A stretch of DNA of 15,970 bases from positions 1-15,970 of the forward strand of contig JACQVU010000226.1 of the NCBI GenBank assembly GCA_016209585.1. Direction: 5' to 3'. This DNA is from Planctomycetota bacterium. GTDB taxonomy: Bacteria; Planctomycetota; UBA8742; JACQVU01. The translations under genes were made by a program, and so were the position numbers. Position 1 is the first letter of the stretch. Each line of letters begins with the position of its first letter. The notes under the pieces were generated by a model. That model was not told where the DNA came from and made no database searches. It saw nothing but the letters and a program-made list of their open reading frames with translations. Shown in pieces: positions 1-6,682 of this stretch.

Positions 1-71
1 GAGACCGGGACCGGCGACGGCGACGGCGACGACCAGTGCGCCGCCCGCGTTTCGCGGCCGGCCGGGGATCG

Positions 72-98
72 GTCGGATCCGTCGGATCGGTCGGATCG
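72..98. repeat. 9-bp tandem repeat, three units
   Basis: Three adjacent 9-bp units GTCGGATCC, GTCGGATCG, GTCGGATCG are read directly, with a weaker match just before them at 63-71. The unit is a multiple of three, so it does not disturb the frame. In the frame of the following radical SAM gene it encodes a short Ser/Asp/Arg-rich stretch. It may be part of an N-terminal linker of that gene or a non-coding microsatellite. Confidence 0.8.
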
Positions 99-111
99 CG
101 CCGCCCGCCTC

Positions 112-1089
112 GTGCGGGCGGCCGACTTTCGTCGCTGGCGCTCGGTGGTGTTGAACATCACGTCGCGTTGCGCGCTGGACTGCCTCTTCTGCAACGAGAA
201 AGACTTCCACTTCAAGGCGCCCGACCTCACGTTCGAGGAGATCGTGGCGCGCCTGGAGGGCTACGCGCGCGAGGGCTACCAGTCGGTCTGCATGATGTCC
301 GGCGACGTGCTGCTGCACCGCGACTTCGAACGGGTGGTGGAGTGGATCGGCAAGAAGCAGGGCATGGTCCCCGCCTTCGCCACCACCGGCGAGCGGCTGG
401 ACGATCTCTCCTTCCTGGAGAGATTGGTGGCCCGCGGGCTGCGGCACATCGAGTTCTCGCTCGCCTCCCACCGGCCGGAGGACGCCGACCTCCTGGCTGG
501 CAGGCGCGGCATCGGCGCGCGCCAGCGTCGCGCCCTGGCCAACATCGGGGCCGTGAACGGCCGCGCCGACCGGCCGCTGATCGTGTCGCTGAACGTGATC
601 CTGAACAGCATCAACGCGCCCTACCTGCGCGACACCGTGGCCTTCGCGCTCGACGCCCTGGGCCGCGTGGACTGGGTCTCGCTCAAGGCCGTGCAGATCG
701 CCGGCAACGCCCGCCGCCACCCCTTTCTGGCGCTGCCCTACCACCGCCTCGCGCCGGCCGCGGCCGTGGCGGCGGCGCTGCTGGAAGAACGGGGCGAGAA
801 CTACTTCCTCGACAACTTCCCGCTCTGCGCGCTCCCGCGCGGGTTGTGGGAACGGTCGCAATACGCCTTCCTGGTCCGCTCCGGCCAGCGGCTGCGAGGC
901 GAGAACTACGACGGACGTTTTGATCGCGGGTCCGACTTCGCGGCGCGCGGCCACGACCACGACCCCGTCTGCTCCACCTGCGACGCGGCCCCCATCTGCC
1001 CCGGCTTTCCCGGCGAGTACGGCCGCCTTTTCGGCGAGCGCGAGAAAACCGCCCTGGCCGACGTCCCGGCCGCCGCCGACGTGGCGTGA
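112..1089 (+). CDS. Radical SAM protein with C-terminal auxiliary-cluster cysteines (first of a pair)
   Basis: Radical SAM enzymes cleave S-adenosylmethionine at a [4Fe-4S] cluster to start radical chemistry; the substrate here is unknown. The cluster motif CxxxCxxC is seen at residues 20, 24 and 27 after a beta strand (SVVLNITSRC). C239, C287, C290 and C296 near the end are spaced like ligands of a SPASM/twitch-type auxiliary cluster (inference). Where GGEP is expected, the aligned residues 63-66 are SGDV, a degenerate SAM-binding motif. The GTG start has no clear Shine-Dalgarno, and the same frame is open without a stop or alternative start back to position 1, so the protein may begin outside the window. 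Its stop overlaps the start of the next gene, a paralogue, by 1 nt, so the two are probably translated together. No precursor peptide gene is visible. Confidence 0.85.
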   Translation: MRAADFRRWRSVVLNITSRCALDCLFCNEKDFHFKAPDLTFEEIVARLEGYAREGYQSVCMMSGDVLLHRDFERVVEWIGKKQGMVPAFATTGERLDDLSFLERLVARGLRHIEFSLASHRPEDADLLAGRRGIGARQRRALANIGAVNGRADRPLIVSLNVILNSINAPYLRDTVAFALDALGRVDWVSLKAVQIAGNARRHPFLALPYHRLAPAAAVAAALLEERGENYFLDNFPLCALPRGLWERSQYAFLVRSGQRLRGENYDGRFDRGSDFAARGHDHDPVCSTCDAAPICPGFPGEYGRLFGEREKTALADVPAAADVA

Positions 1090-1964
1090 TGAAGAAGATC
1101 GACCTCGTTCTCGGCCTGCGCTGCAACAGCGATTGCGGCTTCTGCTTCGCCCACGACGACGCCGTCGCGGAGCCGCCCCGGGCCGCGATCCTCAGCCTCC
1201 TGGACGCCGGCCAGGCGCGTGGCTATGAGGCCGTCTGCGTCAGCGGCGGCGAGCCGACCATCTCCCCGCTGCTGCCCTGGGTTCTTGACGAATGCCGCCG
1301 CCGCGGCCTCGCCGTGCGCCTGATCACCAACGGCTTCCGGCTGGCCGACCCGGACTACGCGGCCGACCTGCTCGCGCGCGGCGTCAGCCGCTTGCAGTTC
1401 TCGCTCCACGGGTGCGACGAAAAGACTGTGGACCGCGTGAACCGCCGCCGCGGGGCCTTCGCCCAGCAGCGCCGGGCGCTGGAGGCGCTGGCCGCCCGGC
1501 GCCCCCCGGTGGACCTGGAGGTCAACTGCGTCATCACCACCGACAACGTGCGCGCCCTTTTCGGGTACGTGCCCTTCCTGCTGCGCCACGGCGTCCGCCG
1601 GCTGACGCTCAGCCACCTGGTCGCGAGTCGCGACGTGGCCCCGGAACTGGTTCCCACGCTGGAGGAATCGGCGGCCGCCGCGCGCCGCGTCCTCGCCGAG
1701 GCCGAGCGCACGCCGCTGTTCGTGCAGGCCATCCACTTCCCGGTCTGCGCGCTTTCGGAATGGGCCGAGCGCGTCACCAACCATTTCTACGTCGACGACC
1801 AACTCCTGACCAACGAGGAGGCGCGCGTCCGCCGCCACCACGACGACCTGCGCGCGCACCTCCTGCGCGCCCCCCAGTGCGATCCCTGCCCCCACTCCGG
1901 CCGCCGCTGCGCCGGCTTCTGGCGCGCGCCGCCGGCGCCCAGCCCGCTGGCGGTCGTCAGTTAG
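1089..1964 (+). CDS. Radical SAM protein with C-terminal auxiliary-cluster cysteines (second of a pair)
   Basis: A 291-residue radical SAM protein. CxxxCxxC lies at residues 12, 16 and 19, an intact SGGEP motif at 52-56 and an ITNGF strand at 79-83. The C-terminal half has C220 (in FPVCAL), C264, C267 and C274. The upstream gene has the same layout (FPLCAL, then CxxC and a later Cys), so the two are paralogues and each probably carries one extra Fe-S cluster. ATG at 1089 overlaps the upstream stop by 1 nt; a GTG codon sits immediately before it. The last residues (PLAVVS) and the stop lie inside a heptamer repeat, so the native C-terminus may have been altered. Substrate unknown. A role in peptide or cofactor maturation is only an inference from the family. 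Confidence 0.87.
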   Translation: MKKIDLVLGLRCNSDCGFCFAHDDAVAEPPRAAILSLLDAGQARGYEAVCVSGGEPTISPLLPWVLDECRRRGLAVRLITNGFRLADPDYAADLLARGVSRLQFSLHGCDEKTVDRVNRRRGAFAQQRRALEALAARRPPVDLEVNCVITTDNVRALFGYVPFLLRHGVRRLTLSHLVASRDVAPELVPTLEESAAAARRVLAEAERTPLFVQAIHFPVCALSEWAERVTNHFYVDDQLLTNEEARVRRHHDDLRAHLLRAPQCDPCPHSGRRCAGFWRAPPAPSPLAVVS

Positions 1965-1979
1965 CAGTTGTCAGTCGTC
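1951..1979. repeat. Heptamer repeat (CAGTTNN), about three units
   Basis: CAGTTAG, CAGTTGT and CAGTCGT start at 1958, 1965 and 1972, exactly seven bases apart, and GTCGTC flanks both ends. The pattern of five fixed plus two variable bases resembles the short tandemly repeated heptamers known between genes in cyanobacteria and some other bacteria. It covers the stop codon of the second radical SAM gene and marks the border with the degraded defence genes. Confidence 0.7.
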
Positions 1980-1982
1980 CGG

Positions 1983-2075
1983 CGATACGAGATGATCTGC
2001 GAGTTGGACGCCGTGGCCGCGCATCTCTACGAACTGGACGAGGGCCACCTGCGCCACATCTTCGAGACCTTCCAC
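1983..2075 (+). pseudogene. C-terminal remnant of a DNA N6-adenine methylase (restriction-modification)
   Basis: The frame reads RYEMICELDAVAAHLYEL followed by DEGHLRHIFETFH. This resembles the conserved end of Eco57I/BREX-type adenine-specific methyltransferases, where a pattern of (R/C)ELDA..(A/F)HLYGL, then ..I..TF, closes the protein; I rely on recall of the family. Only this tail is present; the catalytic NPPY region is absent from the window. It runs without a stop straight into DarT sequence, so a deletion probably joined the two genes near the shared Phe-His (about 2070-2075). An ATG at 1992 or TTG at 1968 could start a 65-73-residue chimeric peptide ending at 2189. Alternative: a native N-terminal extension of this DarT. 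Boundaries are approximate. Confidence 0.55.
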
Positions 2076-2398
2076 ATCACACACATCGACAACATTCCGT
2101 GGATTCTGAAGAACGGGCTGCACTGCGCGAACTCGACCACGGTCGATCCGAGTTTTCGCGCCATCGGAAACGCCGACCTCATCTCTTGAGGGCAAGGGAC
2201 TTCAAGCGGGATGAGAACGATCCGGGCAAGATGGAGCGTTACCAGGCTGAGTCGCTGGCACATCAGAAAGTTCCCTTAACGGCGTTGAGCAGGATCGCGT
2301 GCCACGGGAACGGAGAAAAAGCGCGCTTGGAACGGGAGGCGAAAAACGCGGGCGTCTCGATCCCGGTTGTGGTACGAAACTCCTGGTACTTCACATGA
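2073..2398 (+). pseudogene. darT: DarT DNA ADP-ribosyltransferase toxin, internally deleted and frameshifted
   Basis: DarT uses NAD+ to ADP-ribosylate single-stranded DNA and is paired with DarG. Residues read from 2073 (HITHIDNIPWILKNGL, then FRAIGNADLI) match the DarT N-terminus, where His-Ile-Thr-His contributes to the NAD+ pocket. That frame stops at 2189. From about 2186-2198 a different frame continues with RDFKRDENDPGKMERYQAES and ends NSWYFT at 2398, matching the DarT C-terminus; the Glu in QAE is probably the catalytic one. An intact DarT is about 200 residues or more, whereas only about 40 plus 65-70 remain, so roughly 90-110 central codons are gone and the halves are out of frame. 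The toxin should be dead. The stop TGA at 2396 still overlaps the darG ATG, preserving the native operon junction. Confidence 0.82.
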
Positions 2399-3570
2399 TC
2401 CGGTACACTCAAGGCAACCTGCTCGCAGCCCCCGCCGACGCGCTGGTGAACACCGTCAACGAGGTCGGCGTGATGGGGAAGGGTATCGCCTTGCTCGTTC
2501 GCGAGGCTTTCCCGGAAAACGCGCGCGCGTATGAGGCGGCGTGCAAGCGGGAGGAGGTGCGCGTTGGGCACATGTTCGTGACCCGTCTCAGCGCGCTGGC
2601 CGGTCCGCGCTGGATCATCAACTTCCCCACGAAGAAGCACTGGCGGAATCCGTCGCGCATGGAGTGGATCCGCGATGGGCTGCAAGACCTGGCCCGCGTC
2701 GTGCGTCTGGAGCGCATCCGTTCGGTCGCCTTGCCTCCGCTCGGTTGCGGCAACGGCGGGCTGGAATGGATGCAAGTGCGCCGTGAGATCGAGGCAGCAC
2801 TGGCGGACCTCGACGACGTGGAGGTCGTGGTCTATGAGCCGACCTCGGCCTATTACAACGCACCGAAGAGGGAAGGTATCGAGGAACTTACGCCAGCAAG
2901 GGCGCTCATCGCGGCGCTGGTGCAGTGCTATCTCGCGCTTGGGCTGGACTGCACGGTGCTGGAGGTGCAGAAACTGGCGTGGTTTCTTGACCGCGCCTTG
3001 CGCGCGTCGCGGCTGAAGGATCCGCTCGATTTACGGTTCAAGGCCAACAAGTACGGCCCGTATGCTGACCGCCTCCGCCACCTTCTCAACGGACTGGACG
3101 GAAGTTTCCTTCACTGTGATCGGCGCCTGGCTGACGCTGGCCCTTTCGATCTCATCTGGTTCGAGCGATCGAAGCAGGACGCCGTCGAAGCGTTCTTCCG
3201 AAGCGACGAGGGGAAACCGTTCTTTCCGGCGCTGGAGAAGACCGTGGGTATCATCGACGGATTCGAGTCTCCCTTGGGCTTGGAACTTCTGGCCACCGTT
3301 GACTGGCTGCTGGAGATGCGGAACTGCGATCCGACGGTGCCCGCGATTCGCACCGCGCTGGCCAAGTGGCCCGGAGGCCGCGCGGCTACTGAGCGCAAGC
3401 AGCGGCTTTTCGACGACCGGCTGATCCAACTGGCGTTGGACAGGGTCGGGCCAATCGAGCGGCGGCTCGCAGCGATCTGGGCGGAAGTTCCCGCCGAAGA
3501 GTTGGCGAAAATCCCGCCGGACCTGTCGGAAAACCTCGACAAGCACATTTACGGCCCTCCGGGAAAATGA
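2395..3570 (+). CDS. darG: DarG antitoxin: macrodomain DNA ADP-ribosylglycohydrolase
   Basis: A 391-residue protein. Residues 1-150 form a macrodomain: N19-TVN, VMGKGIAL at 26-33, NFPTK ending at K80, and PPLGCGNGG at 114-122. DarG homologues remove ADP-ribose from thymidine or guanosine bases, with a Lys at this position implicated. The rest (about 155-391, with ALIAALVQCYLALG and KANKYGPYADRLRHLL) matches the DarG C-terminal domain, which in the family binds and blocks DarT as a DNA mimic. The ATG at 2395 starts the macrodomain exactly and overlaps the darT stop (ATGA). Longer in-frame starts such as 2299 fall inside the darT remnant and are unlikely. All visible motifs are intact although the cognate toxin is broken. 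The gene overlaps the following PIN gene by 4 nt. Confidence 0.92.
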   Translation: MIRYTQGNLLAAPADALVNTVNEVGVMGKGIALLVREAFPENARAYEAACKREEVRVGHMFVTRLSALAGPRWIINFPTKKHWRNPSRMEWIRDGLQDLARVVRLERIRSVALPPLGCGNGGLEWMQVRREIEAALADLDDVEVVVYEPTSAYYNAPKREGIEELTPARALIAALVQCYLALGLDCTVLEVQKLAWFLDRALRASRLKDPLDLRFKANKYGPYADRLRHLLNGLDGSFLHCDRRLADAGPFDLIWFERSKQDAVEAFFRSDEGKPFFPALEKTVGIIDGFESPLGLELLATVDWLLEMRNCDPTVPAIRTALAKWPGGRAATERKQRLFDDRLIQLALDRVGPIERRLAAIWAEVPAEELAKIPPDLSENLDKHIYGPPGK

Positions 3571-3992
3571 AGCCGGTCTTCGCCGACACTTCGTACTGGA
3601 TAGCGCACTTGATTCCCGGCGACTCCTGGGCGGCGCTCGCCAAGGCCGCGGGGGACTCGCTGGGCCAGCAGGTTCACATCGTCACGACCGACGAGGTGTT
3701 GGGCGAATTGCTTGCCGCGCTGTCCGGCGTGGGAAAAGCGAATCGCGCTGCCGCCGTGGCGACGGTGCGAAAGTTGCAGCGGGATCCGAACGTCACAGTC
3801 GTCGCGCAGTCGCGCGAGACGTTCAACGCCGCCTTGCTGCGGTACGAGCAGCGCGGCGACAAGCAATACAGCCTGACCGACTGCGCGTCGATGAACGCGA
3901 TGCGAGAAAGGGGCTTGACGGAAGTGCTCACGTCGGACCGTCTCTCCGTGTTGAAAGACATCGACCCGGTTGCGACAAAAACGGGTTCTTGA
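3567..3992 (+). CDS. PIN-domain ribonuclease (VapC-like toxin)
   Basis: A 141-residue PIN-domain protein. PIN domains are Mg2+/Mn2+-dependent RNases, many of them VapC toxins. The acidic residues are D7 (FADTSYW), E43 or E47 (TTDEVLGELL), D105 (YSLTDCASM) and D124 (LTSDRL), matching the family spacing. The ATG overlaps the darG stop (ATGA), so translation is probably coupled to darG. No VapB-type antitoxin ORF lies before or after it. That could mean it is a non-toxic PIN protein, an orphan toxin, or a cargo gene travelling with darTG. Base composition matches darG more than the GC-rich radical SAM genes, suggesting they arrived together. Confidence 0.85.
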   Translation: MKPVFADTSYWIAHLIPGDSWAALAKAAGDSLGQQVHIVTTDEVLGELLAALSGVGKANRAAAVATVRKLQRDPNVTVVAQSRETFNAALLRYEQRGDKQYSLTDCASMNAMRERGLTEVLTSDRLSVLKDIDPVATKTGS

Positions 3993-4053
3993 GCAACTTC
4001 TCGACAGTGGCCGCTCTTGGGCGCCGGTTATCGCCGGGGCCTGAGCGCCGGGT

Positions 4054-4086
4054 GGCCAGCGCGGCCAGCCTCCGTCCGCGCTGGCC
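4054..4086. terminator. 11-bp perfect hairpin between convergent genes, likely bidirectional terminator
   Basis: GGCCAGCGCGG at 4054-4064 pairs perfectly with CCGCGCTGGCC at 4076-4086 around an 11-nt loop. It sits in the 99-nt gap where the + strand PIN gene and the - strand riboflavin synthase gene converge, and ends 5 nt before the latter's stop codon. There is no T-run on either side, so if it terminates transcription it does so as a strong GC hairpin without a classical U-tract. Confidence 0.6.
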
Positions 4087-4091
4087 CGCGA

Positions 4092-4742
4092 TCACGCGAA
4101 CCCGGCCTCGCGAAGCCTGTCCAGGAGCGTTCCGGCCTCCCCCCGACCGCCCAGCGCGCGAACGAGCAACCGCGCCACGTGCTTGCCCAGCAGGTCGGTC
4201 TCAATGTTCACCGCCGATCCGACCGCCCGCCGGCCCAGCGTGGTCACGGCCAGGGTGTGGGGGATGAGCGCCACGCTGAACCGGTCGCCTTCCACCCCCG
4301 TCACCGTCAGCGAGACGCCGTCCACCGCCACGCTCCCCTTTTCCACCAGCAGCGGCGTCAGCGGCGGCTCCACCCGCACGCGCAGCGCCGTCTGCCCCGG
4401 CTGCTCTTCGCGGGCCGTCACCACCCCCACGCCGTCGACGTGCCCCTGAACAAAGTGACCGTCAAACCGCCCGTCGGCCCGCATCGGCCGCTCCAGGTTC
4501 ACGGCCTCGCCGCGGGAGAGCCGGCCCAGGGTGGTTCGCGCCAGCGTCTCCGCCACCAGATCGAACGTGGCTTGGTCCGCGCTCCGCTCCACGATGGTGA
4601 GACAGGCGCCGTTCACCGCCACGGAGTCTCCCACCGCCGCGCCGTCCAGCGACCCACGGGCCGCGACCACCAGCCGCGCCGCGCCGCCGCGCCGCGTCAG
4701 GTCCCGCACCACGCCCATCTCGGTGATGATGCCCGTGAACAT
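4092..4742 (-). CDS. ribE: Riboflavin synthase, alpha subunit
   Basis: Converts two molecules of 6,7-dimethyl-8-ribityllumazine to riboflavin plus the pyrimidine precursor in the cytoplasm. The 216-residue protein has the typical length and two lumazine-binding repeats. The first starts MFTGIITEMG with VNGACLTI at about 44-51. The second starts with FDGHFVQGHVDGVG and includes VDGVSLTV and IPHTLAVTTLG, then NIETDLLGKHVARLL. The ATG was chosen because MFTG is the near-invariant N-terminus of the family; the longer open frame upstream is the shadow of the neighbouring gene. No strong Shine-Dalgarno is seen. The 107-nt gap before it shows no FMN-riboswitch pattern. It may be co-transcribed with the membrane protein gene upstream. 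Some species call this gene ribC. Confidence 0.95.
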   Translation of the reverse strand: MFTGIITEMGVVRDLTRRGGAARLVVAARGSLDGAAVGDSVAVNGACLTIVERSADQATFDLVAETLARTTLGRLSRGEAVNLERPMRADGRFDGHFVQGHVDGVGVVTAREEQPGQTALRVRVEPPLTPLLVEKGSVAVDGVSLTVTGVEGDRFSVALIPHTLAVTTLGRRAVGSAVNIETDLLGKHVARLLVRALGGRGEAGTLLDRLREAGFA

Positions 4743-4849
4743 GGGTGTTCGCCGCTTATCTTCGCGGACGAAAGGCTGATCCTCCAGGAATCTCCTTCCC
4801 CCACCCCCGCCAATCGCCGACGGAGACGCCGGCGCCACCGCCGCGCGCC

Positions 4850-5944
4850 TCACCGCCGGAACTGGAAGGATCGGCGCACGGTGGCGAACGGAACCTCGTA
4901 GCGGCTGTAGGTCGCCTCCGGCGCGTAACAGGAGACGGTATACCCGCGCCCGTTCCGCGCCGTGTAGATCACGTGGTAGCGCCACGTCACCCCGTTGCCC
5001 CGCGCGGTGAACTGGTAGGAGCGGAAGGAGAGATCGCCGATCAGCACGGAATCGCGGCGCAGCAGCGAGTAGTCGCGGTAGCGGCGGGCGACGTCGGCCT
5101 GCTCGGCGTCGCCGAACGCCAACGGGTCTTTCAGCGGCGTGTCGCGGCTGGCGACGGCAATGGCCGCCTCCGAATCGCAGGTGTAGTAACAGTCCACCGC
5201 GGCGTCGGTCGGCTTCTCCGCCCGGAAGCCGGAGGGCGCCACGAACGTGTAGTCGGCGTGGACGTGCGTTCCGGGCTTGTCCGGCGTTGGCGTGGCGGCC
5301 GGCGCTGGCGGCGGCGCCTGGCTCACGGCGTCGGGGAGGAAGGTGACGGGGAGGCCAAGATCGGCCGGGTAGAGGGCCGCCATCATGTAGAGGGCGTTGA
5401 GAAGAGCCAGCAGAATGCCGGCCGACGCCAGGGCGAAGCCCCAGAGGCGACCACGCGAGCCGGCGATCCGGACCAGCGCGGCCACGCACAAGAACAACCC
5501 CACGCCGGCGATTGCCTGGCCCACGTAGGCCACCCAGACCAGCAGCCCCCCCAGCAGCGACACTCCCAGCCCGGCCGCGGCCAGGGCGCTGAGCCTGGGC
5601 CGGGAAGAGCGCCGGCCGTCGGCCGCGTCGGCCCCATCGCGGCGCCGGATGTCGGGGCGATCCGGGAAGTCGGGGCGGCTCGCCATTCGCCGGCCGGGAC
5701 GGGGCGGCGGGGACACGGCGTCCGTGTCAACGTTGGCCGCCTCCGGTTCAACGTCGGCCCGACCATCGACCACGGCTTGGGCGCCTTCCATCTTTCGGTC
5801 GCCGTTTTCCGGAGACGAAGGGCCTGGGGCGGCCGGCAGTTGAACGGGCTGCCGGCAGGCCGGGCAACGAATGGTCTGGCCGGCGAAGCGGTCGGCGACG
5901 GCGGCGGAATGACGGCAAGAGGCGCAGGTGAAAGCGATCGACAT
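4850..5944 (-). CDS. Zinc-ribbon multi-pass membrane protein with C-terminal soluble domain
   Basis: A 364-residue protein of unknown function. The N-terminus (MSIAFTCASC, then RFAGQTIRCPAC) has Cys pairs at 7/10 and 27/30, the short zinc ribbon often seen on planctomycete membrane and scaffold proteins. A charged, Pro/Arg/Asp-rich segment (about 40-117) follows. Three hydrophobic segments come next, at about 119-140, 143-162 and 168-191, then a Pro/Ala linker. A C-terminal domain (about 229-364, beginning ADYTFVAPSGF and ending FATVRRSFQFRR) resembles PsbP/DcrB-like folds in pattern, which is an inference. ATG at 5944 puts the ribbon at the N-terminus; an upstream start at 5977 adds only 11 unconvincing residues. 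It lies between sixA and ribE on the same strand. Confidence 0.75.
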   Translation of the reverse strand: MSIAFTCASCRHSAAVADRFAGQTIRCPACRQPVQLPAAPGPSSPENGDRKMEGAQAVVDGRADVEPEAANVDTDAVSPPPRPGRRMASRPDFPDRPDIRRRDGADAADGRRSSRPRLSALAAAGLGVSLLGGLLVWVAYVGQAIAGVGLFLCVAALVRIAGSRGRLWGFALASAGILLALLNALYMMAALYPADLGLPVTFLPDAVSQAPPPAPAATPTPDKPGTHVHADYTFVAPSGFRAEKPTDAAVDCYYTCDSEAAIAVASRDTPLKDPLAFGDAEQADVARRYRDYSLLRRDSVLIGDLSFRSYQFTARGNGVTWRYHVIYTARNGRGYTVSCYAPEATYSRYEVPFATVRRSFQFRR

Positions 5945-5994
5945 GCGGCAGCGCCTGGCCCCGGCCTTCGCGCACACTCTCCGGGGCGCCGAAC

Positions 5995-6020
5995 GTGGGA
6001 CCGCCTCACGGCGGAACCAC
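5995..6020. repeat. Hairpin-forming dispersed repeat, copy 1
   Basis: CCGCCTCACGGCGGAACCAC at 6001-6020 is the exact reverse complement of 15892-15911. Within it CCGCC and GGCGG pair over TCAC, and GTGG at 5995-5998 can pair with CCAC at 6017-6020 around a 2-nt internal loop. It lies in the 91-nt gap after the sixA-like stop, where it could act as a weak terminator or REP-like element. Confidence 0.7.
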
Positions 6021-6035
6021 GAGGCGGCGGGGTCG

Positions 6036-6653
6036 TCACCGGTGACGCGCCTTGCCGATGGCCGCCAGGTGGGCTGGTTGCATCAGCAGGCGCAGCAGTC
6101 CGCGACCGGCGGCGCCGGTCCAGGCTGGGCCGTCGCCCTCGTCGTCGTCGGAGTCGCGCTCGCGCGCCGCGCCGGACCTGCGCTGGGGGGCGACCGCGAG
6201 GATGTCGGGGGCGACCTCCACCATGCAGAGCGCGGCCTTTTTCATCAGGACGGCGACGGCGTCGGGATTTCCGCACAGGAGCCAGGAGACGACGTGCGAG
6301 AGGGAAGGTTCGTGGCCGACGAGCAGCACGGTGAAGGCCGGGTCCAGCGCGCCGGCGGCGGCGGGGATGGCGCGGAGGGTGTCGGCGGGGGGCGCGCCGG
6401 GTTCGAGGGCGCGGGTGATCTGGAGGCGATTGTCGGGAAGCGCCAGTTCGTGAAGGACGATCTCGGCGGTCTCGCGCGCCCGGACGAGGGGGCTGGCGAG
6501 GACCAGATCGAAGTCGATGCCCAGCGCCAAGAGGCCGCGCGCGCAGCGGCGGGTCTTGTCGCGACCGCGGTCGGTGAGCGGGCGGAGGGTGTCGTCGGGA
6601 TAGTCGGCGCCGCGTTCAGCCGCGATGCCGTGGCGGAGGAGGTAGACGCGCAT
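6036..6653 (-). CDS. sixA: SixA-type phosphohistidine phosphatase (histidine phosphatase superfamily)
   Basis: A 205-residue cytoplasmic phosphatase of the branch-1 histidine phosphatase superfamily. LLRHG is at residues 5-9 (His8 is the expected phospho-acceptor), SPLVRARETAE at 54-64 and VGHEPSLS at 112-119 (second catalytic His114). SixA dephosphorylates HPt-type phosphohistidine in E. coli; the substrate here is not known. The conserved domain ends near residue 150. A charged, low-complexity tail (with a DSDDDEGDG acidic patch) extends it beyond the usual 150-165 residues. The start lies 29 nt after the stop of a thymidylate-kinase-like gene, in a run with a Ppx/GppA gene. In other bacteria SixA genes are often near polyphosphate genes, which fits this context. 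Confidence 0.88.
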   Translation of the reverse strand: MRVYLLRHGIAAERGADYPDDTLRPLTDRGRDKTRRCARGLLALGIDFDLVLASPLVRARETAEIVLHELALPDNRLQITRALEPGAPPADTLRAIPAAAGALDPAFTVLLVGHEPSLSHVVSWLLCGNPDAVAVLMKKAALCMVEVAPDILAVAPQRRSGAARERDSDDDEGDGPAWTGAAGRGLLRLLMQPAHLAAIGKARHR

Positions 6654-6682
6654 GGTTGGGAGGGGCGCGGGAGATGGCGAGG

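Noticed and set aside
36..923. + strand ORF with Gly-Ser-Val repeats at its start
   Set aside because: Out of frame with the radical SAM gene, Arg/Pro-rich and without motifs; a shadow frame.
2299..2394. N-terminal extension of DarG by 32 residues
   Set aside because: It overlaps the darT C-terminal remnant and the macrodomain begins at ATG 2395 in an ATGA overlap.
4743..4849. FMN riboswitch upstream of riboflavin synthase
   Set aside because: The gap is too short and lacks the conserved paired elements of the RFN motif.
4745..6334. Long + strand ORF of about 530 codons
   Set aside because: Antisense to the zinc-ribbon, riboflavin synthase and SixA genes, low-complexity Arg/Gly/His-rich and without family motifs; long antisense frames are common in GC-rich DNA.
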